This document shows positions 15,284-24,373 of a stretch of 64,000 nt of DNA, piece after piece; the first letter of the stretch is position 1, and each line of letters starts with the position of its first letter. The notes below the pieces were generated by a model that saw only the letters and a program-made list of their open reading frames with translations, searched no databases and was not told the origin of the DNA. The stretch comes from an uncultured Eubacteriales bacterium (lineage in GTDB: Bacteria; Bacillota; Clostridia; Christensenellales; Borkfalkiaceae): NCBI GenBank assembly GCA_902767225.1, contig CACXGN010000020.1, forward strand, positions 124,001 through 188,000, written 5' to 3'. The position numbers and the translations under genes are program-made.

Positions 15284-17563
15284 ATGGAAATTGTATTCGA
15301 CAGTATTTTAAAATCCGAAGACGAAAGAGCGGTAAGGCAAATCGCTATGGAGTGCGGCGTCATGATAGACACCGCAAGGCTTTTGTTTTGCCGCGGAATA
15401 AATACCGTCGAATCGGCAATAGAATTTCTTAATCCCGGCAAGGATAAATTTATAGATCCGCTTTTGCTTTCCGGTATGGAAAATGCCGCCAAAAGGATAA
15501 CCGACGCAAAAATCAAAGGCGAAAAAGTCTTGATTTTCGGCGATTACGACGCAGACGGTATTTGCGCGGTGACCGTGCTATCTTCCTGCCTTAAAAAGTT
15601 CGGAATAACACCTATGTGTATGATCCCCGAACGCGAAGAAGGATACGGGCTAAATGTCGAAAAGATCCTTTCGGGTGAAAAGCCAGACCTTATAATTACC
15701 GTAGACTGCGGAATAAGCGATAAAAATTCTATTGCAAAACTTATTGAATCGGGCATAGACGTTATTGTTACGGATCACCACGAGCCGCCCGAAGATCTTC
15801 CCGAAACCATACTTATAAACCCCAAATTGAAGGGGCAAAAATACGGATTTTCAGAACTTTGCGGCGCGGGCGTCGCTTATAAACTCGGCTATGCGCTGAT
15901 AGGTGAAGAAGCGGATAGTTATCTCGATTTCGTTTCTCTTGCCACCGTTGCCGACAGTATGGAACTTATCGGCGAAAACAGAAGTATCGTTGCCGAAGGG
16001 CTGAAACTTTTTAACAATAACCGTCGGGACGCGTTTACGTTTTTACTTGGAGAAAACTGTAAAGAAATAACTTCTCAAACACTTGCTTTTTCGCTTGCGC
16101 CCAAGATAAACGCGGGTGGTAGAATGGGTGACGCGACAGCCGCGCTTGATCTGTTTTTAACCGAAAGCCTTTCAGAGCGCGCCGTTTTGGCGGAAAAACT
16201 TAAAAGTTATAACGTAGAAAGGCAAGTCGCTTGCGACGAAATATATAAAAAAGCCAAAGAAAAAATATTTAACGAAGAACTATACCGTAACGACGTGATC
16301 TTGGTTTATGACGAAAGTTGGAAAACGGGGTTTATAGGTATAGTCGCGGCACGTCTTGTCGAAGACTTTTCTCGTCCCGTCGTGGTGTTTGCCGAGCATA
16401 ACGGCATATTAAAAGGCTCTGCAAGGAGTGTAAGCGGAATAAATATATACGAAGTTATTTCCTCCGCAAAAGACCTTTTAGAGGGCTTTGGCGGGCACTC
16501 TCAGGCGGCAGGCGTGTCCGTTCGCCGCGAAAATATCGAAAAGGTGAATAAAGCCTTTAACGAGTACTTGAAAAAAAATAATATTAAACCTTCCGCAAAA
16601 AAAGAACTTCACGCGGAGTGGCTTATTGACGGTAAAATCACCGAGCGTTTCGTTCGGGAAATCGATTTACTTGAACCTTTCGGTGCGGGTAACCGCCAAC
16701 CCGTTTTCGCAATAAGAACGGGCGCGGTAAATCCGAAACCCTTAAAGGCGGGATCGGCGCACTATTCGTTTTCGACCGAATATCTTGAAATGCTGGACTT
16801 CGGTGGGGAAAAGCACGTTCCTATTCTTTTGGCACCAACAGATAAAACGATAGTGTTTTTGCCGAGTTTATCCACATTTAAAAACCGCGTTTCGCTTAAA
16901 GGGATAGTGAAAGGCGTGGTGGCGGATAAAGTTTTCGGCGAAAACCTTCCGCTATATCTTTTCGATAAGCAGATCAAAAAAATTCAGGCGGGCGAAAAGG
17001 ATAGCGAAGATATAAAAGATATTTCAGATCTTAGTGAAAACGGAGGCTTTAATCGGCTTTACGTTCTTTCGGATATAGAAAACGTAGAAAAGTTCAAAGA
17101 TCTTAACTTGCCGGTCAGTTTGTTTTATCCAGAAAAGACCAACGGTGAAAACTGTATAGTTATTCTACCCGAAGAAATTCCGGATAATTATAAAGAGATC
17201 GTCTATTTAGACCGTCCGCTTTCGGCAACCAAAACCCCAGATAAAACGGTTTACCGTAACGATGCTCTTATAGGTTATTCGCCTTTCCTTTCGATAAAGA
17301 CGGATAGGGTGGATATGATAGCGTGTTTTAACCTTTTAAGAAGGCAAGCGGGCAGACCTTTTAACGGCAGCGTTAATTTCTCGCTTGAAACCGAAAGCGA
17401 TATCGATAAATTCACGCTCGTTTTTGCGATAGACGTATTTATAGAACTCGGTATTTTTGAAGTAAGGAACGGTATTTTTAAGGAAAATCAAGGACTTAAA
17501 AACCCATTGACAAACTCTTTGGCGTATAGTAAAATTTCCATATTGAAGGCTCAAAATGTATAG
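15284..17563 (+). CDS. recJ: Single-stranded-DNA-specific exonuclease RecJ
   Basis: 759 residues. RecJ degrades single-stranded DNA 5' to 3' in recombination and mismatch repair. DHH-superfamily motifs are clear: LIFGDYDADGICAVTVLSSC (about residues 84-103), VDCGISD, VTDHHEPPE (about 162-170), and the DHHA1 block FGGHSQAAGVSV (about 405). The C-terminal OB-like and extra regions fit the Bacillus-type long RecJ. No clear Shine-Dalgarno precedes the ATG, which lies just after the secDF terminator. The 3' end overlaps relA by eight bases. The apt gene often found between recJ and relA is absent. Confidence 0.95.
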   Translation: MEIVFDSILKSEDERAVRQIAMECGVMIDTARLLFCRGINTVESAIEFLNPGKDKFIDPLLLSGMENAAKRITDAKIKGEKVLIFGDYDADGICAVTVLSSCLKKFGITPMCMIPEREEGYGLNVEKILSGEKPDLIITVDCGISDKNSIAKLIESGIDVIVTDHHEPPEDLPETILINPKLKGQKYGFSELCGAGVAYKLGYALIGEEADSYLDFVSLATVADSMELIGENRSIVAEGLKLFNNNRRDAFTFLLGENCKEITSQTLAFSLAPKINAGGRMGDATAALDLFLTESLSERAVLAEKLKSYNVERQVACDEIYKKAKEKIFNEELYRNDVILVYDESWKTGFIGIVAARLVEDFSRPVVVFAEHNGILKGSARSVSGINIYEVISSAKDLLEGFGGHSQAAGVSVRRENIEKVNKAFNEYLKKNNIKPSAKKELHAEWLIDGKITERFVREIDLLEPFGAGNRQPVFAIRTGAVNPKPLKAGSAHYSFSTEYLEMLDFGGEKHVPILLAPTDKTIVFLPSLSTFKNRVSLKGIVKGVVADKVFGENLPLYLFDKQIKKIQAGEKDSEDIKDISDLSENGGFNRLYVLSDIENVEKFKDLNLPVSLFYPEKTNGENCIVILPEEIPDNYKEIVYLDRPLSATKTPDKTVYRNDALIGYSPFLSIKTDRVDMIACFNLLRRQAGRPFNGSVNFSLETESDIDKFTLVFAIDVFIELGIFEVRNGIFKENQGLKNPLTNSLAYSKISILKAQNV

Positions 17564-19691
17564 CGAAATTCTTGAAAGTATTGAAAAAACGTATAAAGAT
17601 AAGGACTTGGAACTGTGCTTAAAAGCGTATGACTTTGCCAAAAAAGCGCACGAAAATCAAAAGCGTGCGTCCGGCGAAGAATACTTTACGCATCCTTGCG
17701 CGGTCGCCAAAATTTTGGTGGATTTAGGGCTTGACGCGGCTACCGTCGCGGCGGCCTTTTTGCACGACGTTATCGAAGATACGCCCGTTTCCGAAGGGGA
17801 TATCAAAAAGGAATTCGGCGAAGAAGTTTTAGAACTCGTTTTGGGGGTTACAAAACTTGAAAAGATCGAGTTTACGTCAAAAGAAGAAGAACAGGCGGAA
17901 AATTTCAGAAAGATTTTCGTCGCTATGGCAAAGGATATAAGAGTAATAATTATTAAACTTGCCGACAGACTTCATAATATGCGTTCCCTTAACTACCTTT
18001 CGGAAGAGCGCCAGCAACGCATGGCGAGAGAAACTCTCGAAATATTTGCGCCGCTTGCTGGAAGACTTGGAATTTCGCAGATCAAGTGCGAACTCGAAGA
18101 TCTGTGCTTAAAATATTTAGAGCCCGACTTTTACGAATACCTTTCGACCAACATCGAAGAAAGGGTAAAAGAAGGCACGGGGCTAATAGAGCATGTCGTT
18201 GAAGAACTTAAAAAGATGATGGCGGACTCTAACATATCGGGCGAAGTTTTCGGCAGAAGAAAGCATCTATATAGTATTTATAAGAAGATGAAATTCCGCA
18301 ATAAAACGCTCGATCAGATTTACGATATAGTCGCCGTAAGAGTCGTTGTCAATACCATTGACGAGTGTTATGAAATTTTGGGCAAGATCCATAACAAATG
18401 GAAACCTGTTCCCGGAAGGATAAAAGACTATATCGCAACGCCAAAGCCTAATATGTATCGCTCGCTGCATACAACGGTTGTTACCAACTTCGGAAAGGTG
18501 TTTGAAATTCAGATAAGAACATACGAGATGAACCGCGCCGCCGAATACGGTATCGCCGCGCACTGGAAGTATAAGGAAAACAAAACCCAAGAAGACGAGT
18601 TCGATTCAAGGCTTTCCTGGATAAGGGAAGTTATGGAGTGGCAAGGCGGACTTAAAGACAGCAAAGAGTTTTTGAACACGATAAAGGGGGATATATACAG
18701 TTCGGAAGTTTTGGTATTCACCCCGAAGGGCGACGTTATAAGTCTCCCCAAAGACGCAACCCCGCTCGACTTCGCGTATAGGATTCACTCCGCCGTCGGC
18801 AATAAGTGCGTCGGGGCGAAAGTCAATAACAAAATGGTTCCGTTAAGTTATACTTTGCAGGCGGGCGACGTTGTTGAAGTTATCACTTCGCAAAACTCGA
18901 AAGGGCCTTCGTGGGACTGGCTTAAAATAGTTAAAAGTTCGAGCGCCCGTGTAAAGATAAAGCAGTTTTTCAAACACGAAATGAAAGAGGAAAACGGCAA
19001 GACGGGTAAGGCGATGTTAGAGGCTGAGGCAAAGCGTAGGGGATACAACCTATCAGACCTTATGACTGACGAAGCATACTCAAAAGTTGCCGAAAAACTT
19101 TCCTTTTCGAGTATGGAAGAAATGTATGCGTCAGTGGGATACGGCGCCGTTTCGGTCAATCAGGTTTTACTGAAACTTATAGATATATATAGGAAAAAGC
19201 AACCTGTCAGCGACGTAAATAAATTTTTCGTCGGCAAACAGCAGTCTGCAAGCGGCGTTAAAGTTAAGGGCATGGAAGGCATTTTAGTCCGCTTTGGGGG
19301 TTGCTGTAACCCTGTTCCCGGAGACGACGTTATCGGGTTTATTTCACGCGGGCACGGCGTTACTATCCATAGAGCGGACTGCCCGAATCTTAAACACGTT
19401 GAAGACGATAGACTGATAGAAGTCAGTTGGTCTAATAGCCTTGGCGGCGCGTATAACGCTAATATAAAGGTAATAGGCGATAACCAGACCGAAATTCTTT
19501 CGGCTGTCGTTGCGGCGGTTGCGCAGCAAAAACTTTCGATAGTGTCCACTAACGGAAGAACGGACGCAAAAACCAAACAGGCGAGCGTGGATTTCTGTAT
19601 CCGCCTTAACGGAAAAGACGAACTGGAAGCGCTTATCAAAAAGTTAAAGCAGTGTCCTAACGTTTCAGACGTATATAGGACGGCTACTTAA
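17556..19691 (+). CDS. relA: Bifunctional (p)ppGpp synthetase/hydrolase (Rel)
   Basis: 711 residues with the full long-RSH layout. The HD hydrolase domain has FLHDVIEDTP near residue 68 and LADRLHNMRSL near residue 133. The synthetase domain spans about residues 235-345 (GRRKHLYSIYKKM, PGRIKDYIATPKPNMYRSLH). The TGS domain starts near 388 (VFTPKGDVISLPKDATPLDFAY as two adjacent segments), followed by a conserved zinc-finger-like region (GGCCNPVPGD) and a C-terminal ACT domain. An intact HD motif implies it can also degrade the alarmone. It overlaps recJ and touches the next gene (TAATGA), indicating one tightly coupled operon. Confidence 0.96.
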   Translation: MYSEILESIEKTYKDKDLELCLKAYDFAKKAHENQKRASGEEYFTHPCAVAKILVDLGLDAATVAAAFLHDVIEDTPVSEGDIKKEFGEEVLELVLGVTKLEKIEFTSKEEEQAENFRKIFVAMAKDIRVIIIKLADRLHNMRSLNYLSEERQQRMARETLEIFAPLAGRLGISQIKCELEDLCLKYLEPDFYEYLSTNIEERVKEGTGLIEHVVEELKKMMADSNISGEVFGRRKHLYSIYKKMKFRNKTLDQIYDIVAVRVVVNTIDECYEILGKIHNKWKPVPGRIKDYIATPKPNMYRSLHTTVVTNFGKVFEIQIRTYEMNRAAEYGIAAHWKYKENKTQEDEFDSRLSWIREVMEWQGGLKDSKEFLNTIKGDIYSSEVLVFTPKGDVISLPKDATPLDFAYRIHSAVGNKCVGAKVNNKMVPLSYTLQAGDVVEVITSQNSKGPSWDWLKIVKSSSARVKIKQFFKHEMKEENGKTGKAMLEAEAKRRGYNLSDLMTDEAYSKVAEKLSFSSMEEMYASVGYGAVSVNQVLLKLIDIYRKKQPVSDVNKFFVGKQQSASGVKVKGMEGILVRFGGCCNPVPGDDVIGFISRGHGVTIHRADCPNLKHVEDDRLIEVSWSNSLGGAYNANIKVIGDNQTEILSAVVAAVAQQKLSIVSTNGRTDAKTKQASVDFCIRLNGKDELEALIKKLKQCPNVSDVYRTAT

Positions 19692-20314
19692 TGAAAATAG
19701 AGAAAATAACTTCGGGAATTTTGGACGTTAACACCTATATTATAATAAACGAAGATAAATCGGAGTGCGTTATAATAGACGGCGGCGAAGACTTTTCGCT
19801 TATAATAAATAAGGCAAAAGAGTTAAACGTTAAAATCGTGGCGCTTTTACTTTCGCACGCGCACTTCGATCACGCGGGCAACGCGGCTGAATTTCAAAAG
19901 GCGGGCGTTCCTATCTATATAGGCGAAAAGGACGCAGAAAAACTGAAAAACGGCGAAACTCTTTCATCTGACTTCGGGCGTCCGTTTAACACGCTTTCTC
20001 CCGATTTTACCGTTAAAGATGGGGACGTGCTGAATTTGGCGGGGCTAAATATAAAAGTAATCGAAACGGCGGGGCATACCGACGGCTCTGTGACGTATGC
20101 GATAGATAATTGCCTTTTTTCGGGCGACACTCTATTTTTCGGCTCGTTCGGAAGAACGGATTTTCCGACTGGCAGTTTTTCTGAAATGAAAAAATCGCTT
20201 AAAAAACTTTTCGCGATGGGAGACGGTTTTATAGTCTTTCCCGGACACGGGGAAAATACTACCGTAAAATTCGAGAGAATTAACAATCAGATAAATTTTT
20301 ATGATCAAAACTGA
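19691..20314 (+). CDS. MBL-fold metallo-hydrolase (glyoxalase II-like)
   Basis: 207 residues. The metallo-beta-lactamase signature H-x-H-x-D-H appears as SHAHFDHAG near residue 57. GHTDGSVTY (about 129) and FPGHGENTT near the C-terminus supply the remaining metal ligands. The length and order of motifs fit YqgX/GloB-type hydrolases, which cleave thioesters. In Clostridia this gene commonly sits downstream of relA and upstream of hemZ, as here. Its ATG overlaps the relA stop by one base, and its end overlaps hemZ by 14 bases. Confidence 0.9.
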   Translation: MKIEKITSGILDVNTYIIINEDKSECVIIDGGEDFSLIINKAKELNVKIVALLLSHAHFDHAGNAAEFQKAGVPIYIGEKDAEKLKNGETLSSDFGRPFNTLSPDFTVKDGDVLNLAGLNIKVIETAGHTDGSVTYAIDNCLFSGDTLFFGSFGRTDFPTGSFSEMKKSLKKLFAMGDGFIVFPGHGENTTVKFERINNQINFYDQN

Positions 20315-21668
20315 CTTACCTTATTTAGAAAACGACCTTAAAGAGGTCGTTAATATTTTTGAAAACGGCGAAAATCTGGATATTAAGCATCTGTATTCCG
20401 AAAAGACCGATAGGGTGGTTAATACAATTGTCGTTGGCGGCAAAAGTTACGCTTTCGGAAACTATATCGGTGAAAATAATTCGGATATCGTCCGAAAAAG
20501 GCTTATTAAAAGATACGCCAAACTTTCCCTTTATAAGGCACTTTCCGCCTACTTGGGGATAAGTGCGCCGTGGGGATCGCTTACCGGTATAAGGCCCACA
20601 AAACTTGCCTATCAAAGTATAAACGAAACCGGCGAGTTTCACGATTTTTTTACGCAAACATTAAAGGTAAGCGAAGAAAAGACCGAACTCGTTCAAAAGG
20701 TTTTATCTTCGCAGAAAAACTATTATATAGTTGACGACAGCTGGACTGACTTTTTTGTGTTTATTCCTTTCTGCCCGTCAAGGTGCGGATACTGTTCGTT
20801 TATAACTTCGGATTTAAGGTCCGCCTCAAAGCTTGTGGATAAATACGTAGATACGCTTATTTACGAAATAAATGCAAGTAAAAAATTCATAAAAAATTTG
20901 CGGTCAATTTACGTCGGCGGCGGCACGCCCGTGGCTCTTTCAGACGAGCAGTTAGATCGCGTTTTATCCGCGTTAGACGATATAAATTGTGGCGTCGAAT
21001 ATACGGTTGAAGCGGGTAGACCCGACGTTATAACAGAGAATAAAATAGCCATATTAAAAAAGCATAAAGTAAATAGAATATGCGTCAATCCGCAGACCTT
21101 TAACGATAAAACGTTAAAACTTCTAAACAGAAAACATACCGCCGACGAAGTTAAAGAAAAATACAATATGGTAAAAGACGACTTTTCGGTGAATATGGAT
21201 CTGATCGCGGGGCTTCCAGAAGAGACTTTTGAAGACTTTAAATATTCGCTCGACACGGCTATAAGTTTAAGCCCCGACGATATAACCGTGCATACTCTAT
21301 GCATAAAAAGGGGCTCTGACCTTTCCGAAACGGTTAAGCGCCTTCCCGAAAACGAAACCGAAAAAATGGTCGAATACGCGTATAAAAAGCTAACTTCTCG
21401 GGGATATAATCCGTATTATCTTTACCGCCAGAAATATGCGTCCGCCAACCTTGAAAACGTGGGATACGCTAAATCCGGTAAAGAGTGCGTTTATAATATA
21501 GACACGATGGAAGAGATATCTTCTACCGTCGCATGCGGGGCAAACGCAATAAGTAAAAGAATAAAGGGCACGGAAATCGTTGAAAGATACGCCGCCCCCA
21601 AAGACGTTGCATCCTATTTAAATAAAATAGAAGTAATTTTAGAAAATAAAGAAATACTTTTTAAGTAA
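20301..21668 (+). CDS. hemZ: HemZ-type radical SAM protein (coproporphyrinogen dehydrogenase family)
   Basis: 455 residues. An N-terminal domain of about 150 residues, typical of HemZ, precedes the radical-SAM motif CPSRCGYCSF (about residues 157-166). SIYVGGGTPVALS and TVEAGRPDVIT follow in the HemN/HemW-like order. HemZ is annotated as an oxygen-independent coproporphyrinogen III dehydrogenase in haem synthesis, although members in organisms without haem genes may do something else. No other haem genes are in this window. It ends the recJ-relA-MBL-hemZ overlapping block. Confidence 0.9.
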   Translation: MIKTDLPYLENDLKEVVNIFENGENLDIKHLYSEKTDRVVNTIVVGGKSYAFGNYIGENNSDIVRKRLIKRYAKLSLYKALSAYLGISAPWGSLTGIRPTKLAYQSINETGEFHDFFTQTLKVSEEKTELVQKVLSSQKNYYIVDDSWTDFFVFIPFCPSRCGYCSFITSDLRSASKLVDKYVDTLIYEINASKKFIKNLRSIYVGGGTPVALSDEQLDRVLSALDDINCGVEYTVEAGRPDVITENKIAILKKHKVNRICVNPQTFNDKTLKLLNRKHTADEVKEKYNMVKDDFSVNMDLIAGLPEETFEDFKYSLDTAISLSPDDITVHTLCIKRGSDLSETVKRLPENETEKMVEYAYKKLTSRGYNPYYLYRQKYASANLENVGYAKSGKECVYNIDTMEEISSTVACGANAISKRIKGTEIVERYAAPKDVASYLNKIEVILENKEILFK

Positions 21669-21674
21669 AAACAG

Positions 21675-21703
21675 TTTACAAAATTCAAAAAATTTGGTAT
21701 ACT
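21675..21703 (+). promoter_or_regulatory. Promoter of rpsO
   Basis: TTTACA (21675-21680), 17-base spacer, TATACT (21698-21703), close to the vegetative sigma consensus. It starts a leader of about 85 bases. Confidence 0.8.
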
Positions 21704-21723
21704 CAAAAAAGTCAATACTTTAA

Positions 21724-21796
21724 GCAAGGTTTTGCGGGTCTCCTCCCTTAACTTTGCATAAAGCGAATTATTCCATAGAATAGGAGGATAAAAAAT
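21724..21796 (+). promoter_or_regulatory. rpsO leader with anti-Shine-Dalgarno loop (candidate S15 autoregulatory pseudoknot)
   Basis: GCAAGGTT (21724-21731) can pair with AACTTTGC (21750-21757) to form a hairpin. Its loop holds TCCTCC (21741-21746), the exact complement of the AGGAGG ribosome binding site at 21782-21787. S15 is known to repress its own translation in several bacteria through leader structures, including pseudoknots. The pairing here is read from sequence; the mechanism is inferred. Confidence 0.6.
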
Positions 21797-22060
21797 ATGG
21801 ACAAGGCTAAAAAAACAGAAATCATCACTAAGTTCGCCCGTCACGAAGGCGACACCGGTTCTGCGGAAGTGCAGATCGCACTTTTAACCGAAAGAATCAA
21901 TCACTTAAACGAACATTTGTCTAAAAACCACAATGACAATCATTCGAGAAGAGGACTTATGAAAATGGTCGGCGAACGCCGTAGCCTTTTAAAATATCTC
22001 CAAGAAATAGACATCGAAAGATACAGAAAAGTCATCGCGGATTTAGAACTCAGAAAGTAA
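21797..22060 (+). CDS. rpsO: Ribosomal protein S15
   Basis: 87 residues, the usual length. Diagnostic segments are [20 protein letters not shown] (residues 13-32), [20 protein letters not shown] and [13 protein letters not shown]15 binds 16S rRNA helices 20-22 early in small-subunit assembly. The very strong Shine-Dalgarno AGGAGG is nine bases upstream of ATG. pnp follows, as in Bacillus. Confidence 0.98.
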   Translation: MDKAKKTEIITKFARHEGDTGSAEVQIALLTERINHLNEHLSKNHNDNHSRRGLMKMVGERRSLLKYLQEIDIERYRKVIADLELRK

Positions 22061-22065
22061 GCATT

Positions 22066-22095
22066 AAAGGGCGGCGTTTTTTGTCGCCTTTTTTT
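22066..22095 (+). terminator. Terminator after rpsO
   Basis: GGCGGC (22070-22075) with GTCGCC (22083-22088), followed by seven Ts. The pnp leader starts beyond it and contains a small hairpin (CGCAcGGC/GCCtTGCG, about 22127-22148). Confidence 0.75.
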
Positions 22096-22180
22096 CTTTA
22101 AAAAGTGCTGTATTTGTTATAAATTGCGCACGGCAGGGAAGCCTTGCGTTACAAAATATAAGAGTTAAAAGGAGAAAAAA

Positions 22181-24280
22181 ATGACAAACAGTTACAAAGA
22201 ATTCAAGATGACAGTCGGCGGCAGAGAAGTCGTCGTCGAAACAGGAAAATACGCCGAACAAGCAAACGGCGCATGCCTTATTAGATGCGGTGAAACCGCC
22301 GTTATGGTTACGGTATGTATGTCTCCCGCACCCAGAGACGGTATGGACTTTTTCCCGCTTCAAGTAGACTATGAAGAAAAAATGTATTCCATCGGCAGAA
22401 TCCCCGGCGGATTTAAAAAGCGTGAAGGCAGAGCAAGTGATAAGGCTATTTTGACCAGCAGACTTATCGACAGACCTCTCCGTCCGCTTTTCCCGAAAGG
22501 ACTTTTTAACGACGTTGTGGTTATCGCTCAGGCACTTTCGGTTGAACCCGACATTCAGCCCGAACCTTTGGCTATGATCGGCAGTTCCATAGCGCTTGCT
22601 ATTTCCGATATTCCGTGGGCAGGACCTACGGGCTCGGTAGTAGTCGGATTAGTTGACGGAAAATACGTAATTAACCCCGACCTTGCGGAAAGAGAAAAGT
22701 CGCTTATCCACTTAAACCTTGCAGGAACCAAAGACGCTATCTTAATGATAGAAGCGGGTGCGGACGAAGTTACTAACGACGAAATGGTAAACGCCATCAT
22801 CTTCGGTCAGGAAGAAATTAAAAAGATTTGCGAATTTATCGAAAGCGAAATAGTTCCGGCTGTTGGTAAACCCAAAAAAGAAATCGAATTATATCACGTT
22901 CCCGAAGAACTCGATAAGGCTGTAAGGGATTTTGCAAGCGCAAAACTCGACGCTGCGCTCGACACCTTCGACAGAGCGGTTCGCCAAGCGGGGCAAGACG
23001 CAGTAGAAAAAGAAACCTTAGAACACTTTAAGGATATTTATCCCGAAAACGTAAGAGAAATTAAAGACAGCCTTTATTATCTTACCAAAGAAAAGGTAAG
23101 AGCGAAGATCTTCGATAAGGGTATCCGTCCCGACGGAAGGGGTCTTAAAGATATTCGTCCTATCTGGTGCGAAGGACATGTTCTTCCGAGAGTTCACGGC
23201 TCAGCGGTATTCACAAGAGGGCAGACTCAAACTTTAACCACCTGCACTTTGGGTATGCTTTCCGAAGCGCAAAAACTCGAAGGGCTTGACGAAGAAACCG
23301 AAAAGCGTTATATGCATCAATATAACTTCCCGGGATACAGCACGGGCGAATCCAAAGCGCTCCGTTCACCCGGCAGACGTGAGATCGGTCACGGCGCACT
23401 TGCTGAAAGAGCGCTCGTTCCGGTTATTCCGTCGGAAGAAGAATTCCCCTATACTATCCGTGTCGTAAACGATATTATGTCTTCTAACGGTTCGTCTTCC
23501 ATGGCGTCGGTATGCGGCTCCACTATGGCTTTAATGGACGCGGGCGTTCCGATCAAAGCGCCTGTTGCAGGTATCGCAATGGGACTTATCAAGAATCAGG
23601 AAACGGGTGAATTCAGGGTTATGAGCGATATTCAGGGCCTTGAAGACTTCTTGGGCGATATGGACTTTAAGGTAGCGGGAACGGAAAAGGGTATCACCGC
23701 TATTCAGATGGATATTAAGATCAAAGGTATATCCGAAGAAATCATGCATACCGCTATCAATCAAGCGAACGAAGGCAGAAAGTTCATTTTAGGAAAGATG
23801 CTCGAAGTTGTTCCCGAAGTTCGTCCCGAACTCTCTAAATACGCTCCCAGAATTATTTCCTTCTCGATAGATCCCGCAAAGATCGGCGACGTTGTAGGAA
23901 AACAGGGCAAAGTTATCAATAAGATAATCGAAGAAACGGGCGTTCGTATCGACATTGACGACGACGGAACGGTAAACATCGCGGGCGTAGGCGATTCCGC
24001 ACAGATCGAAAGAGCGAAAGCGATAATCCTTTCAATCGCAAGAGATCCGGAAGTCGGCGATATGTTTATTTCGGAAGTCGTTAGAATTTTGCCGAAGACC
24101 GGCGCGTTCTGCGAACTTGCTCCCGGAAAAGACGGAATGATCCACATTTCCAAGATGAGCGAAAAGAGAATAAACAGCGTAGAAGAAGTCCTGCAAATAG
24201 GAGATAAGGTCAAGGTCGAAATCATCAAGATCGGTGAAAAAGGCATAGATCTTAAACTTCTCGAAAAAATAAGCGACTAA
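22181..24280 (+). CDS. pnp: Polyribonucleotide nucleotidyltransferase (PNPase)
   Basis: 699 residues. PNPase is a phosphorolytic 3'-5' exoribonuclease in RNA turnover. Two RNase PH-like cores are present: RLIDRPLRPLFPKG near residue 90 and RPDGRGLKDIRPIWCE near residue 318, with FPGYSTGESKALRSPGRREI typical of the second. The C-terminus has a KH domain (IGDVVGKQGKVINKIIEETG near residue 568) and an S1 domain (GAFCELAPGKDGMIHISKMS near residue 645). AAAGGAG precedes ATG. A strong terminator follows. Confidence 0.98.
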   Translation: MTNSYKEFKMTVGGREVVVETGKYAEQANGACLIRCGETAVMVTVCMSPAPRDGMDFFPLQVDYEEKMYSIGRIPGGFKKREGRASDKAILTSRLIDRPLRPLFPKGLFNDVVVIAQALSVEPDIQPEPLAMIGSSIALAISDIPWAGPTGSVVVGLVDGKYVINPDLAEREKSLIHLNLAGTKDAILMIEAGADEVTNDEMVNAIIFGQEEIKKICEFIESEIVPAVGKPKKEIELYHVPEELDKAVRDFASAKLDAALDTFDRAVRQAGQDAVEKETLEHFKDIYPENVREIKDSLYYLTKEKVRAKIFDKGIRPDGRGLKDIRPIWCEGHVLPRVHGSAVFTRGQTQTLTTCTLGMLSEAQKLEGLDEETEKRYMHQYNFPGYSTGESKALRSPGRREIGHGALAERALVPVIPSEEEFPYTIRVVNDIMSSNGSSSMASVCGSTMALMDAGVPIKAPVAGIAMGLIKNQETGEFRVMSDIQGLEDFLGDMDFKVAGTEKGITAIQMDIKIKGISEEIMHTAINQANEGRKFILGKMLEVVPEVRPELSKYAPRIISFSIDPAKIGDVVGKQGKVINKIIEETGVRIDIDDDGTVNIAGVGDSAQIERAKAIILSIARDPEVGDMFISEVVRILPKTGAFCELAPGKDGMIHISKMSEKRINSVEEVLQIGDKVKVEIIKIGEKGIDLKLLEKISD

Positions 24281-24312
24281 AAAAATGCAAGGATAAACTC
24301 CTTGCATTTTTT
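24280..24312 (+). terminator. Terminator after pnp
   Basis: AAAAAATGCAAGGA (24280-24293) pairs perfectly with TCCTTGCATTTTTT (24299-24312). Confidence 0.9.
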
Positions 24313-24373
24313 ACAAAGAAAATTCAGAATTTTGTCAACCCTTTCGGCATAGTATGAATAGGGGTGGCAAAAA

